From Piezodorus guildinii (taxonomy: Eukaryota; Arthropoda; Insecta; Hemiptera; Pentatomidae), in the NCBI GenBank assembly GCA_023052935.1, contig CM041294.1, forward strand, positions 39,703,236 to 39,767,235: DNA of 64,000 nt, written 5' to 3'. Positions 23,905 through 35,284 of this stretch are shown here, in pieces. Position 1 is the first letter of the stretch; every line of letters starts with the position of its first letter. The notes under the pieces were generated by a model. That model saw nothing but the letters and a program-made list of their open reading frames with translations. It was not told the DNA's origin and searched no databases. The position numbers and the translations under genes were made by a program.

Positions 23905-24303
23905 ATAAATTAAGTTTATGCTTCATTGTGTGTTATATTATTATTGTGTGTTATATGTGTTATATTATATTATATGTTATACTGCACTCTGAACCAACTT
24001 CTCTCATTTATAAACACAGTCAACCATTGTAACTTCATAAAACAATCTTAATTCAAATTTTTAATAAATAAGAAACGAACTCTTGAGCCCCAAATGAAAC
24101 AGTTACTAAAAGATTACAGGTGATTAAAGCACTTTTGGGTAATGGCTTGAAGAAATACTAATGGAAAATGAAGTAATATATCTTGTTGTACGTAACATGC
24201 TTACATGAAACAAAAGTTATTATTATTATTTATTAATTGAGTATTCAATAATTGATGGCATGATTAAAATTATTACAAAATAGGGACACAAATATTTATT
24301 AAA

Positions 24304-24330
24304 CCAACATTTTGACTCACGCTTCAGGAC
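24304..24330 (-). ncRNA. Degraded hammerhead-like motif
   Basis: Minus strand: GUCCUGAAGC, GUGAGUC, then AAAAUGUUGG. It resembles the canonical order but GAAA has become CAAA and stem II is poor. Followed by UUUAAUAAAU as in the other copies. Confidence 0.3.
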
Positions 24331-24423
24331 TTTGTCATGGCTAAAATGTAACAGGATATTGTGTAGGTGTGTGATAAATAAATAAGTTTTTTTTCTTTTG
24401 TTCCTTTTTTTTTTTCGATGCAA

Positions 24424-25145
24424 TTAATCTAAAAATCACTTGAAACAGAAAGGAAAAGCAAACCTAAGATCCAGAGGGCCTCTGACACTTGACAACAGTA
24501 CTTATGGCTTCCATTCGTCTTGCTTTTTTTCCTTCTCATACTCCGGCCGTGTCGGGTGCAGGTATATTTTGATATCAATTTTTATTTATTTTTTTTCGTG
24601 GGCGTATTTATAAAAGTGTATAAATATTCTACGAATTTCCACGATAAATTCAATCAATAACATCTTCTTTATTTGTTGGGTTAAAACTTTAAAACCAGCT
24701 TTTTGAACTTTAAATATGTGAAATATAATATCTTATAATTTTTAATATAGAATATTACAGAACAATTTTAAAATTTCAGCAGAAATACCAGCATCCAACA
24801 AATGGATCATCTCGATAATTTAGACACAGCCAGGTCAGAAACATATGAGAACCACATAAATATGACATCAATTTAAAAAATAAATTCCTCTAAAGTGTAC
24901 TTAAAAGGATTAATCATGTCTCACTTGTAGTAGTATTAAGAATGATATAAATATGAAGGAAAAAAGGAATTTACAACCTGGTGAAAGATTTTGCTAGGTT
25001 GAAAATAAATTTTCGGATATTAGTAATATAGCGTTGGGAAGCTAAAGATTTAAAACAAAAATCTAACATTTAAGCCCTAAAATTATTGAAAGTCACGAAA
25101 AGTAGTTGTAGAATATTTTTTGTTATATTTAATCGAAGATGAATG
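24424..25145. other. Non-coding stretch
   Basis: AT-rich apart from about 24475-24570, which is GC-richer and contains ATGGCTTCCATTCGTCTTGC followed by a CAG-GTATAT donor-like site on the plus strand. The evidence is too thin to call an exon. Confidence 0.35.
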
Positions 25146-25149
25146 TTTA

Positions 25150-25552
25150 GTCGTTCGTACCAACACTGACATATGCCAGCGAATCCTGGGCCCTCACAAC
25201 TAATTATAAAAGACAACTCCAGGCTATGAAGATGCGCTATTTGAGAAAAGTGGAGGGCAAGACCAAGCGGGATAAAACTATAAATGCAACAATAAGCACT
25301 AACCTCGATGTAAGATCGGTAGAGGATCTTATTGAAGAATAGCCGCTTGGAAGGTTTAGCCTGGTCTCAAGAAAGTCGGGGGATCTTGAGTCAAGGGCGA
25401 CGTACGAGGTGGTAATGTAAGGAAATAAACCAAGAAGAAGCGTTGGGAGGAAGGGGTGAAGAAGGTTTTTAGGAAAGAGGATGTTAATTAGGAATTAGTG
25501 AGATAACTGGTAAAAGAAAGGGGTCCTGGATTAGGCTCTACTCGCACTCCTC
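25150..25552 (+). pseudogene. RTE-like LINE C-terminal fragment
   Basis: Translation shows LTYASESWALTTNYKRQLQA, then MKMRYLRKVEGKTKRDKTIN and LDVRSVEDLIEE before a stop. Later pieces include ATYEVVM and GNKPRRSVGRKG. This is the post-polymerase region of endonuclease/reverse-transcriptase LINEs (the TYGSE-W, MRFLR-I-GKTRRD and KRPRGRP-RW pattern). Stops at several places show it is inactive. Clade assignment (RTE-like) is by pattern only. Confidence 0.7.
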
Positions 25553-25555
25553 TAA

Positions 25556-26013
25556 AGGCTCACTTACACGATCGTTCATGAACGACGGTTTGACAAAATT
25601 TCGCCCGAATTTCGTGAAAGGCATTTAGGATAATATTACTCAATAATTGTATGTATCGGACTCTATTTCCTTCGTACGCGGAGCATGACGCCCTATAACA
25701 AAGTGGGCAAATCTTCTTTTAGGAATAGATCACAAATATATACATATAATTATACCATCAGTGTAAGAAGTTAACTAATTGCATTTCATTTTTCCCTAGA
25801 ATCACTTAGCGAACAGTAAGTACTACCTAATCATATCAATTAAAAATTAAAAGTAAAATCCATGAATATAAATCCTGGATGGATGAAAAAGATCGATGGT
25901 GTGAGGGTACTTCCGAAGTTCTTCGTTCCAAACCGACGGTTTCCCCCCACTATTCTCCTTCCTCCGAACCGATGGACCGAAAAGACGAAATGAACGATCG
26001 TGTAAGTGAGCCT
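25556..26013. mobile_element. PIF/Harbinger-like MITE, 458 bp
   Basis: Perfect terminal inverted repeats AGGCTCACTTACACGATCGT, continuing TCAT, flanked by TAA on both sides (25553-25555 and 26014-26016). A 3-bp TWA target duplication is typical of PIF/Harbinger. The interior has no transposase; its small minus-strand frames are not recognisable. Confidence 0.85.
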
Positions 26014-26169
26014 TAACACTGCTGAAGACAGGAAGGATAATGTAGAAGAAGAAAATAAATGCTTCCATGGAACCTTGACAAACGATATGCAGGGCAATAG
26101 AGTTTTCTAATGCAGTTTGATAAACTTTTAAATTGCACTCTGGTGAGATATGACGTGAAAAAGATAATG

Positions 26170-26432
26170 TCTTAAAAACATTTTATTTAATATTTATGTG
26201 AATTCTATAATATATTAAATATGAAATTTCAGTTATGTTCGACTTTTTGTTTTTATGTTAGACTTACCACCCATAGACCTTTTCGCGCGACTTGGTTATT
26301 TGGACTCAAGGGTTCCTAAAACGTGTATTTCAGTTGATAACAAGAATTCGAAAATTTCCACCATCGCAATACCTTCTCTTACTATATATTTAATATATAG
26401 GTTAGTAAAAGTAAAGAAGTTTGTTGTCCTGA
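26170..26432 (+). repeat. Dispersed repeat family R, 3' part
   Basis: Starts near ATGAAATTTCAGTT and continues GACTTACCACCCATAGACC, CGACTTGGTTATTTGGACTC and CGCAATACCTT, ending in a TTACTATATATTTAATATAT-type hairpin and AGTAAAAGTAA. Gives the 3' terminus of the family. Confidence 0.75.
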
Positions 26433-26575
26433 TAATGTCTTTATTTAGGGAAACGTTGAGGAGTTAATTAATAACTGGTATTTGAACCTAATTTTTGTCG
26501 GTATTTGTTTGAATTGTACTTATTAATAATGTACCTTCATATTTTAAGACATGATGTTGATATTATAGTGAGCTT

Positions 26576-26792
26576 TTAGCGGACGTTGAGGCATGGTACC
26601 GTGAAAGACTTCTTGATGGCGACTTCCATCCGACGAGCCTGCGGTGGTGACCTTTCGGGCGGGCAGGACTCTTCCCGAAGGGCCATCACCTCCTGGAAGA
26701 TCTCGATGTCCTGGACCGGTCGGATGTAGTGTCGTCTCATCGGGCTAGGCGAGTAGCAGTGGCCGTAGAGTCTCCTCTGTCCAGGCGAGTAC
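26576..26792 (-). CDS. GC-rich terminal exon of an unidentified gene
   Basis: Minus-strand open frame of 72 codons with GC-rich third positions in an AT-rich background, ending in TAA. It opens after TTCCAG with a split codon (G then TAC). It encodes YSPGQRRLYGHCYSPSPMRR, then an HYIRPVQDIEIFQEVMALRE stretch, a Pro/Arg-rich piece and KKSFTVPCLNVR at the C-terminus. The same frame stays open upstream to about 26835, so the true acceptor could be earlier (for example CTACAG, exon from about 26822, adding a Lys/Cys/Arg-rich piece). No family recognised; no membrane segment. A candidate AATAAA lies near 26443. It may belong with the exon at 51783-52020, but the phases (1 against 2) need at least one further exon. 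Confidence 0.7.
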
Positions 26793-26862
26793 CTGGAACA
26801 TGGTCTACATCTTTTGTAGTGATTGCTGTAGTTTATAGGAATTGAATTATTCTACTGAAAAT

Positions 26863-26946
26863 ATTAACAAAAATAAATAAATACTAACAAAAATAAATAA
26901 TATACTAACAAAAATAAATAAATACTAACAAAAATAAATAAATACA
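26863..26946. repeat. Tandem repeat, about 20-bp unit
   Basis: Four copies of a unit close to TAACAAAAATAAATAAATAC, one slightly altered. Lies just upstream of the GC-rich exon on the minus strand. Confidence 0.9.
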
Positions 26947-28690
26947 TGTTGATAAATGTTATAATTGAATATTTTCTTTTATAGCTTGAAATAGTGGAGG
27001 CTAGTAGCAATATAGATAGTTGATCTACTATCTAGTATTTATCAACGTCTGTTCCCTTCTGCTAGGTAAATAAAAAAAAGCTGGAATGGAATTCTCTATT
27101 AGGATAAGAATGATTACTATTTTCCGGGCTTAATGCTTAAAAAAAGGGAATGGCCCAATATTAAGTTTTGTTATCGTAATGCATACTTTTATTACAAAAA
27201 TGCGAAGGTTTGAAGTAGATGGAGGAAAAAATGTTTGAAGGAAAAGTCACTTTGCTGGATAGAGGCAGGTATAGAAGGAATTCAAAATATAGGCAACACA
27301 TCGGATGAAGATTCTGTTAAAGGAAATGTATAAATCAGCCTTTTTACAGGACTTCTTCTGGGTTAAAGCCGCCCATACAGTGAGAGTAGAGGTAGGTAGA
27401 AATTCATTTTAGGGAAGAGGTCTTGTGAGTTTTAACGAAGGTAGTGGGAAAGGGAAAAGACACATTTAAAAAAACACTTCAAATGATTACACAATGGTTT
27501 ATGATTTCCAAATTACTAAATTAGGGTATAACTGTTTATAGGCAATTAACTAATATGAAAAACAATAAGTGATACAAAGGAAATGGAATATCACTACTGC
27601 TAATTTCAAAATGCTGTATCTGTGGTAGTTCTGAACCCCCTTTAATGATCCTTTTTTCATTTTGTAAGAATAATCAACTTTTTTTTATTTTATTTTTTTT
27701 TTTTATAGTGCTCTAGTGATTCTAAAGCTCTATACATAGTTTTCTCTATATTCAAAAATATTCATATTCATAGCTAAAATTCCAACTTTTTTCTTAGGTT
27801 TTTTTCTAATTATTCCCCGTTTTTTGGTTAAAAAACACAAATACATTTTTTGTCTATTTTCAAAAATTACTGAATTATTGAATTACATCACTTTTAATCG
27901 GCCGCCATTTAAAAATAATCAGCTGATATCAACGTCTAGCTGTTAGTAACAATCTTGCATGCCCTAGTATTTTTGTGGTGAATTCCAAAAAAAGGCCACA
28001 GAAATGACGCGGACGGCCGACGGATTTTTTAAAATTCGTTATTCGGATTATACGTGTCTTGAAACTTTAGCCCTCAAATATTCAGAGGGGGTAATTTTTT
28101 TTCGGTCGATTACAAAGGTTCATTATTGAAAATAATAAACCAAAAATAAATTCAGATAATGAAATCAAATATTACTAATTAAAATCATATATCATTTAAT
28201 ATAATTTTTTTTAAAAGAAAAAAAAAATGATATAGTTACATCAAGACAAGTAAGTGAAATATACACATCATAAAAACATGTTTTTTTAATGTAGAAACTC
28301 CGTTTTAAGAATTTAAACATTATTTATAATTAAAGTTAAAAATAAATGTGTTTTACAGAAAATACATTAATTGAATATTTATAATAATACTTTGAAAATA
28401 TATGAGAGTGTATGATAATTTACTATCATCAACAACATATCAAAGCAACACAAATTTTCATATTACACTTTCACCTACTCACGCCGTGTAGTGTGAATAA
28501 AAAATCAGAAAGAAGCTGTAAAATAAGATAAAAGTGGTTTGAATATACACGGGCGTACGCAAGATTTTCTTTTGAGTGACCAAGTAGATTGGAAGTATTA
28601 AATAGTCCCTATACTTAATTTCATTTATTTTTGTTTTGTTTTATTATTAAAATATATTTAAGGAGAGAGGAAACTACAAACCCACCTATA
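26947..28690. other. Non-coding stretch with one GC/CpG-richer patch
   Basis: Mostly AT-rich. 27890-28050 is GC-richer with several CpG, including GACGCGGACGGCCGACGG and the palindrome ATCAGCTGAT. It could be a promoter or an unrecognised element; no exon is supported. Confidence 0.4.
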
Positions 28691-30135
28691 TAAACTCTCC
28701 GTCCGTATTGCAACACTTAGAAATATTTGAATTTCACAAAAAATTCCTTTTTTTATAATACAGAAAGGTTCTGAAGTCAGTAATAAGCACTTTTAAACCA
28801 GGCTGGCCAATCACTGATGTGAATGTTTGTGGTGTTCAGGTATTCAGAAACACATCTTGCCTTGTGAGGACCAGCATATCATGTGCGAACAATGATTCAG
28901 AGCTTATGAATGGAATGAAAGGCACTACATGATCTTGAAGAATCATTTCTACATACCTCAAAACATTCAAAGCTCCTCCTTGGATTGGTACTAACTCGGT
29001 GCGCGCGCATCCCAAAATATGTCCCCCCAGAACATGATAAAACCTTCCAAAAGACTCAGTTTCTAACGTGCAGCACTAACTATACCGTTCTCCAGACCTT
29101 CTGCAAACTCTTTCACGGCCATCTAGGCTGTTAAGAGCCACTGTCATCTCATAGTGAATAAAGCTTTTTTCCATTCCTCTACATCGCAAGATATGTGTCC
29201 CCTTAATCTTTTGACGTGATGTTCTGCGGTGAGAACAGGACCTTTCACTGGGTTTCTTGAACTGAGGTCTGATTCTCTCAGTCTTCTAATGACCGTTGAC
29301 TCCAAAATTGATAATCCCCGAACACCAGCAATCACGTTTTTAATGGAAGACGCAGTAGAATTACTCTTCCGAAGTCCTTGTATTTTAATGAAGCGGTCAT
29401 CATTGGGGTTAGTCACTCTGGGACGCCCTGACATTGGTCCTGACTCCCTGTACCTTTTTATGGTCCTTGAAACGGTAGAATAGCGAATCCCAAAGTGATT
29501 CGCAATGTAACGCAATAATTTGCCATCTTCTGACCGAATCATCGCGACTTAAACGATTCATTGTGAATAAAATTACTTAGACTTAAGAGAACAGACTTAA
29601 GGCAAACGAAAGATAAACATGGACTGAAAGGAAATTTGAAATGAATGAAACGAAATTCCATCGTTTGTTGGTAAACAGTGAATAAAAATGATATGTCTGA
29701 TCCCTAATATCTCTCATTTAATAAATAATATTACTATAAATATAAACAAAGTATGGATTAAGGTACATTGTTTTTTTTGAAATTACAAAACAAATTGCGA
29801 ATCCGCTAGTTTCTTGCTGGCAAAATGCTGTTGTATCTCATTAAGTTATTATAGAATAAGATAGGCTTAAGAGGTAATTTTAAGGACACCAAAAAGCCAG
29901 AAGCGAGCCCCGTCGCAGATATACTTCATTTTGAAAATAATTTTAAAACTTTTAAGAACTCCGCAATTCCTTAAAATGTATACAAGTTACAGAAAAAGGA
30001 ATAATTTAGTAACGAAAACGATTAATTAAGAATTTTAAATTAAGGGGATAAGGAAAAAAAAAAAAAATTAAGGTAAATGATACCAAGAAAATCTCGAGAA
30101 TTATGGGTCTTGCAATACTTTTGACGGGGATTGTA
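28691..30135 (-). mobile_element. Tc1-like transposon, decayed
   Basis: Imperfect inverted ends: CTCTCCGTCCGTATTGCAAC at left and, inverted at right, ATCCCCGTC then AGTATTGCAAGACCC, with TA at each outer border. The 1.44-kb length fits Tc1. It encodes the broken minus-strand transposase described separately. Confidence 0.7.
28770..29542 (-). pseudogene. Tc1-family transposase, broken
   Basis: From MIRSEDGK at 29542 an open frame of 132 codons holds the N-terminal helix-turn-helix DNA-binding region (IANHFGIRYSTVSRTIKRYR, then the GRPRVTN linker) and the start of the catalytic region (HVKRLRGHISCDVEEWKKAL). Downstream pieces in shifted frames read SLDGRERVCRRSGERYS, CCTLETESFG, ARTELVPIQGGALNVLRYVE and ILQDHVVPFIP, the middle of the DDE domain. 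Stops, frameshifts and a lost catalytic stretch (SDES and HDNARPH regions not intact) make it inactive. The usual length is about 340 residues. Confidence 0.88.
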
Positions 30136-31080
30136 TAACTATCATTAAGGTGTTATAATTTTAATAACTACACCACCCTCTTTAATTCAATTAACTTGAT
30201 TGTAACAGTGAAGAAACACTGAAAAGTGTGCCGAAACGGCGATTTACGATATTTGTTTTATATATTGTATCACCATAATAAGAGGATGGTCGTTAGGGAA
30301 TAAAATATTTAATAATGCAAATTTTTTTTAACCCTAGTGTAGGTCTTCATCAGAGCACCTCAAACAAGAAGAGGAAGAAAATCCGAGTTGATAAATCCCT
30401 GCTCTAGTTGGAGGTAATCTGGTGGGGGACTGCAATGTGCTTAATTCAAGAAATAGGCTTTAGTACATAGTTGGCACTTTTTGAATTATTATACGTTCGG
30501 CCATTTACGATGTACGAACAGTATGTTGTATAATGATTATCTCAATATTCTTAATTGTAACTAAATTAAGCGTTGTTCGCAATAAGACGAAAATGTTTTC
30601 TGAGATATAACCGAGGGATTTATAATGATAGTTTTGAAAATACATCTTATAATTACTGCAATATATTAAAATGAATACCCAAAGGTCCAAAAATATCGTC
30701 GACCAATGGAAACCAAGAAAGTTTAATGTTGGCTGAATGGTTCCTTTAGAGGTGAAAAATAATTGTTTTCTCAAAAGTAGAGGGGTCCGGTACTTATCAA
30801 TTTTTAAGCTGGGAACCGTGGAGGATTTGTTTTTGAAGCATTTTCCCCTCCGGAGCTTAGGGAGCATTGTGAGGAAAGGCGAGGGAGAAGTTAGTATTTC
30901 AGCTCAGTTCTTAGTTCTTTATACTTCAATAGTCTGTCTTCTTATTTTAGTTTATATCGATTATTAGTTATTTGAATAAAAAGAAATATTTACAACCGAT
31001 ATATATCGAAATCCTACCAAAGTGTTTAAATCAATAGAATATCATATTTTAAGAATGTCCAGTACAAAATTATATAGAAC
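30136..31080. other. Non-coding stretch with two degraded hammerhead-like motifs
   Basis: AT-rich. At 30209-30245 (+) GUGAAGA, an ACAC-UGAAAA-GUGU hairpin and GCC-GAAACGGCG follow the hammerhead order. At 30331-30359 (-) CUGAUGA with an ACC/GGU stem is followed by UAAA instead of GAAA. Frames at 30505-30967 on both strands overlap and show no domain. Confidence 0.35.
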
Positions 31081-31116
31081 TAGCGAACCGTTCTTGCTTC
31101 GTACGGGTGCAATTTA

Positions 31117-31391
31117 AATGTGGCGTCATTAATGTTTAAAAAACTTCAGTTTGACCATTTAAAAGTTTATTACTTTGGGATTATGAGTTCATCGTAACGA
31201 AAAGTGCACTTAGCAATAAAATATTATATTTATTATAAAACGTCTTTTCATTATTATATTTAATCATCGGCAGAAATTAGAAACATAAATTGGTTAAAGA
31301 ATAAAAAATTGGTTTAGTTTACCATATTTGTTTTTTATGTTTAACGGTTCCTATTTCATTCGGTTTATTACAATGTTAAACCGTATTTAAA
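31117..31391 (+). repeat. Left arm of inverted repeat flanking mariner pieces
   Basis: Reverse-complement match to about 32850-33098. Shared blocks are CTTCAGTTTGACCA, AAAAGTTTATTACTTTGG, AAGTGCACTTAG, TTTAATCATCGGCAGAAATT and GGTTTATTACAAT. Confidence 0.8.
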
Positions 31392-31496
31392 AATATTTAA
31401 AATACGAGGCATGTTTTTCAAGTAAGTACCGTTTTGGAATTAAAAAAAGACGTGCAAAGATATCACAATAATTTTATTTTTTACATGAAAGCCTGT

Positions 31497-31640
31497 ACCT
31501 TAATCTACTTTTCTACATAATTTCCATGAATTTTGAGGCACTTGTCATAACGCGGCACCAGTTTTTGAATGCCCTCCTCAAAACATTCTGCCGCCTGACT
31601 TGTTAACCACTGCATCACGAATTTTTTGACTTCGTTATCG
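31497..31640 (-). pseudogene. Inverted mariner transposase 3' fragment
   Basis: Minus-strand translation gives the same C-terminal segment as 31878-32024 on the plus strand (FVMQWLTSQAAECFEEGIQK, then LVPRYDKCLKIHGNYVEK). About 145 bp, forming an inverted pair with the plus-strand fragment about 240 bp away. Confidence 0.85.
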
Positions 31641-31659
31641 TATTAAAAAGACGTGGTTA

Positions 31660-32024
31660 AATTAAATGGTGGATCGTATTAAAAAGTTGAGTAAGGGTAT
31701 CGTTTTGCTGCATGACAATGCCCGTCCACATGTGGGTAATCGGACCAAAGATCTCATCAAATCATTTAAATGGGAAACTCTAGATCATCCTCCATACAGC
31801 CCTGATCTGGCGCCCAGCGACTACCATTTGTTTCTGCACTTGAAGAAAGACCTGGGCAGTCGGCGTCTTCAAGACGATAACGGAGTCAAAACATTTGTGA
31901 TGCAGTGGTTAACAAGTCAGGTGGCAGAATTTTTTGAGGAGGGTATTCAAAAACTGGTGCCGCGTTATGACAAGTGCCTCAAAATTCATGGAAATTATGT
32001 AGAAAAATAGATTAAGGTACTTAG
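31660..32024 (+). pseudogene. Mariner transposase C-terminal half
   Basis: Open frame 31666-32010 with LLHDNARPHV (second catalytic Asp region) and HPPYSPDLAPSDYHLFLHLK (third Asp of the DD34D triad), ending at NYVEK. The N-terminal helix-turn-helix and first catalytic Asp are absent, so the 114-codon remnant compares with about 345 residues for a full transposase. No terminal repeat remains beside it. Confidence 0.92.
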
Positions 32025-32065
32025 TTTTTGGCTTAATTACTGTTTTATAATGTTTAATTTTGGAT

Positions 32066-32239
32066 CCTCCATAAAAGAGATTTCTTGTGGTATGTATGTT
32101 TTGTTTTTTTGAAAGCCAGTTCAGGTTTGTTTTCCCATGATTTCATTGTTTTGCATTTCACACGAATTCCATTATTCGTGATGTTTGAATTATTTTACTG
32201 TTCCAATTTTAACTTCCTGAAAACAGGATAATATCTTTC

Positions 32240-32274
<35 letters not shown>

Positions 32275-32578
32275 TATTTCAAGAAGATGAAAATTAATGT
32301 AGAACCATAAAGGATTATAGTGTTTTAATTTTTTTTTTTTGAGGAACTGGATTCAGTTAGGGCCTTCCTACATGCATTTAATATAATTCTTAAAATGTGA
32401 AATATTGAGATTTTTTTTATTGGAGTGAACAAATATTCCTTAAAAATTCTACATTATCCCTATTCCAACTGGACTTCTTTGAATGTTTTAATTCAATTTA
32501 TGCCGGAAATGTGCCTCTCCTTACTGTCATGTGCTGATGCAAAGTTGTATAACTATATCACTCCAAGATAAGGTATAA
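32066..32578 (+). repeat. Direct repeat, copy 1
   Basis: Matches 33539-33989 in order: CTCCATAAAAGAG, TTCTTGTGGTATGTATGTTT, a T-rich block, ACATTATCCCTATTCCAACT, GTGCCTCTCCTTACTGTCA, and an AAGGTATA end. Non-coding. Copy 1 lies inside the 31.1-33.1 kb inverted repeat. Confidence 0.85.
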
Positions 32579-32849
32579 TGTACCGTTAGAAAGCGCAAGA
32601 TTTTAGAAAAGTTAATATGCAATGAAATAATATTAATAATATAATATTAATGAAAAAATATTATGAACCAAATCGTACGTAAGTTGCTAAAATAAAGGAA
32701 AAGTTGTTAAAAGCTTCTAATAATTATTTCTATTTTTAGATCATTTCACAAAAAAAAAAAGTAGTTCCACAGTAAACTAAATAGGACTCACATGTAAACT
32801 AAATTTATTTTAATACATTGAAATGTATTTAGAAAAAGTTCTTTTGAAG

Positions 32850-33098
32850 GTTAAAATTGTAATAAACCGAATAAAATAGAAACCGTTAAACCTGAAAAAC
32901 AAATTTGGTAAACTAAACCAATTGTTGGGTCTTTAACCAATTTATGTTTCTAATTTCTGCCGATGATTAAATATATGTGTTAATCGATGTTATAGAATAA
33001 ACATAATATTTTCTTGCTAAGTGCACTTTTAGTTACGTTGAACACATAATTCCAAAGTAATAAACTTTTAATTGGTCAAACTGAAGTACATAAATGAC
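32850..33098 (-). repeat. Right arm of inverted repeat flanking mariner pieces
   Basis: Inverted counterpart of 31117-31391. The 1.46 kb between the arms holds both mariner pieces and one direct-repeat copy. Confidence 0.8.
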
Positions 33099-33121
33099 AA
33101 CATAAAACATAGATGATGATG

Positions 33122-33122
<1 letters not shown>

Positions 33123-33161
<39 letters not shown>
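33123..33161. repeat. (TA)n microsatellite
   Basis: A TA run followed by a T run. Confidence 0.95.
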
Positions 33162-33169
<8 letters not shown>

Positions 33170-33538
33170 TAATTATTTAAAACTCGTTAGTTGAATTGAC
33201 TTTTCTGGAGGTCAAGAGGCATGTTACAGATTAATAAAAGGACAAGCCATTTCCTCAACAAAAACAAAGCCATTTCCTCAGAAATCCTTGCCACATAAAG
33301 TCTTAGTAAAGGAATGAACTCTGTTATCTCAATCTAAATTGAAAACAAACAACTGCATTCCAGTAACCTCAATAACATGGTTATTCTGATTTCTTTTTCA
33401 AAAAGCTGCTATGATAAATATATATTCGAAGTAAAAAGAATTTTCAAATCCTAATGTAATATGCAATCCTTCAACTTCATTTAAACAATTTTATTGTATT
33501 TCATTAAACATTCGTTAAAAATATGTGCTTCAAAATAT

Positions 33539-33680
33539 CCTATCCTCCATAAAAGAGCTTTCTTGTGGTATGTATGTTTTGTTTTTTTGAAAGACAGTTC
33601 AGGTTTACTTTAAGTGGATTTCATTGTTTCGCATTCCATCCTCCGTGATATTTGAATTATTTTACTATTCACATAATATC

Positions 33681-33711
<31 letters not shown>

Positions 33712-33989
33712 GTTTAAATTTCATAAAGATGAAAATTAATGCAGAACTGTATTCAGATAGACCTTCCTCCGAGCATTTAATATAATTCTTAAAATGTGGA
33801 ATATTGAGATTTTTTTAAATTAGAGTGAACAAATATTTCTTAAAAATTCTACATCATCCCTATTCCAACTGGACTTCTTTGATTCCAACTTGGAATGTTT
33901 TGATTAAATTTATGTTGGAAATGTGCCTCTCCTTACTGTCACGTGCTGATGCAAAGTGTATATAACTGTATCATTCCAAGAGAAGGTAT
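33539..33989 (+). repeat. Direct repeat, copy 2
   Basis: Second copy of 32066-32578, with a different T-run length, a deletion of about 50 bp and an 18-bp local duplication near TTTGATTCCAACTTGGAAT. Confidence 0.85.
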
Positions 33990-34685
33990 ACGATTTTTTA
34001 ACTTACACATTTGATATCTCCTGGAGGTAGCGAATTTCTTATTTTTTCTTCCAAAAATATATTATACATACAATATCCATTTGGTAGAGCTGTCACCAAA
34101 CTAGTCTATCGACAAGAATAACTCGTTTCTCTTAACCCTTTCTGAAGTTTTTAATCCTTCGCTTCTCCAGGTATAATTTTAATTCTGGTTCATTTTATCT
34201 CATTGCCGCTCTTATCATTTTAGGATATGACCTTCTTATGTCTTAAAAGCCGATAAATTTCCTGACCCTAACGATCCGTCCATTTAATTTCGTCCGAATA
34301 ATGAGGTCATTTTCCCGTTTCCACTTTATCTTAAGGAAGTTTACATTCCTTACAATCTCGACTTAGAGCGTCTTGTCCCCTTTTTATTATTATCATTGTT
34401 TTAAAAGCCCTTTTATCGGATGAACCTTTAGTGAAGTTCCTCAATTAAATAATGTTATATATAAAATCATCAGCTGGGTGACTTAGATATTTAAAAAATA
34501 TATATTATTATTATTCAAATTATTAATGTTTTGCGTACGAAGCGAAACAAAGAAAAATTGGAAATAACATAGACATTGCGACAATACTGCAAAAGACACA
34601 AGAGTCGGCCACAAAACTTATGTCATACTTAAAAGAATCTTAATTTTTTACAAAATTTAACAACAAAAAAATTAGATCTTTTGAA
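33990..34685. other. Non-coding stretch
   Basis: AT-rich with no ORF above threshold. No recognised element. Confidence 0.45.
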
Positions 34686-34689
34686 TTTT

Positions 34690-35278
34690 TTTATTTGCTT
34701 ATCCGCCTTTTCTCTCAAGGGTCATTGGCGTGTTCGAAATATTTATATTCAATGGTAGAGTCCTGTTATTTTTATAAATTCTATTAGAGCGGTGATATAT
34801 TTTTCCTCGTCTTTAAGTATTTCTGTTATGGATTTCTTTAGCTCGACTTTTCTCCTCGATTACTTGAAAAGAGCTCAGTCAATTAGTAAGTGTTGTACAG
34901 TTAGAGGGGTATTATTTGCATATTTTGCAGGTAGGCGCCTCCAGGCTTCTCAATAGGTAGCCGTGTGTAAATTGGCAGTGTACAATCCTTAGCCTGCATA
35001 CAATAAGTTCTTATCTTCTAAATTCTGGAACTAGTTCTCCATTTTTGGCTTTCAGGTTTGATTGTTCTCAATTTGGACATTTTCTCTTTCCGACTGTCCT
35101 CTCACTATTTCAGTAGTATTTTTTTAGAGCGATGTACTCAATCATCCATTGTGTTTTCCTGCATATCAGTAATGCCAACTGCTTCTCTCATTCTGGCTGA
35201 ATCGCCTGCTAGATCACCTTTTTCGTTCCCTTGTATTCCTCTTATCTGATACCTGTTTTGGATTTTATAATATTTTAA
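34690..35278 (-). pseudogene. LINE RNase H and C-terminal tail
   Basis: Minus strand: IRGIQGNEKGDLAGDSARMR resembles the end of a LINE RNase H domain (GNE-AD-LA). Later pieces include CRLRIVHCQFTHGYL and LRSLEAPTCKICK, the Cys-containing tail common to I/R1/Jockey-type LINEs with RNase H. Stops and frame breaks throughout. It abuts a plus-strand RNase H fragment head to head. Confidence 0.6.
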
Positions 35279-35284
35279 AACCTT

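Larger units (their letters stand above)
23297..24050. repeat. Inverted pair of a hammerhead-bearing repeat
   Basis: The minus strand of about 23297-23425 and the plus strand of about 23863-24045 share one order of blocks: hammerhead-like core, ACCAATAAATTAAGTTTAT, TTGTGTGTTATATT, CTGAACCAA and an ACTTCTC end, then an AAAACAATCTTA block in the flanks. About 400 bp of AT-rich DNA separates them. Probably two copies of one short retroelement inserted in opposite orientation. Confidence 0.65.

Noticed and set aside
25840..26097. Two overlapping minus-strand ORFs
   Set aside because: They fall mostly inside the PIF-like MITE, overlap each other in different frames and show no family.
31497..32024. 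Mariner 3' ends as terminal inverted repeats of one element
   Set aside because: The repeated segment is coding sequence in opposite orientations, not the conserved mariner terminal repeat, and no TA flanks fit.
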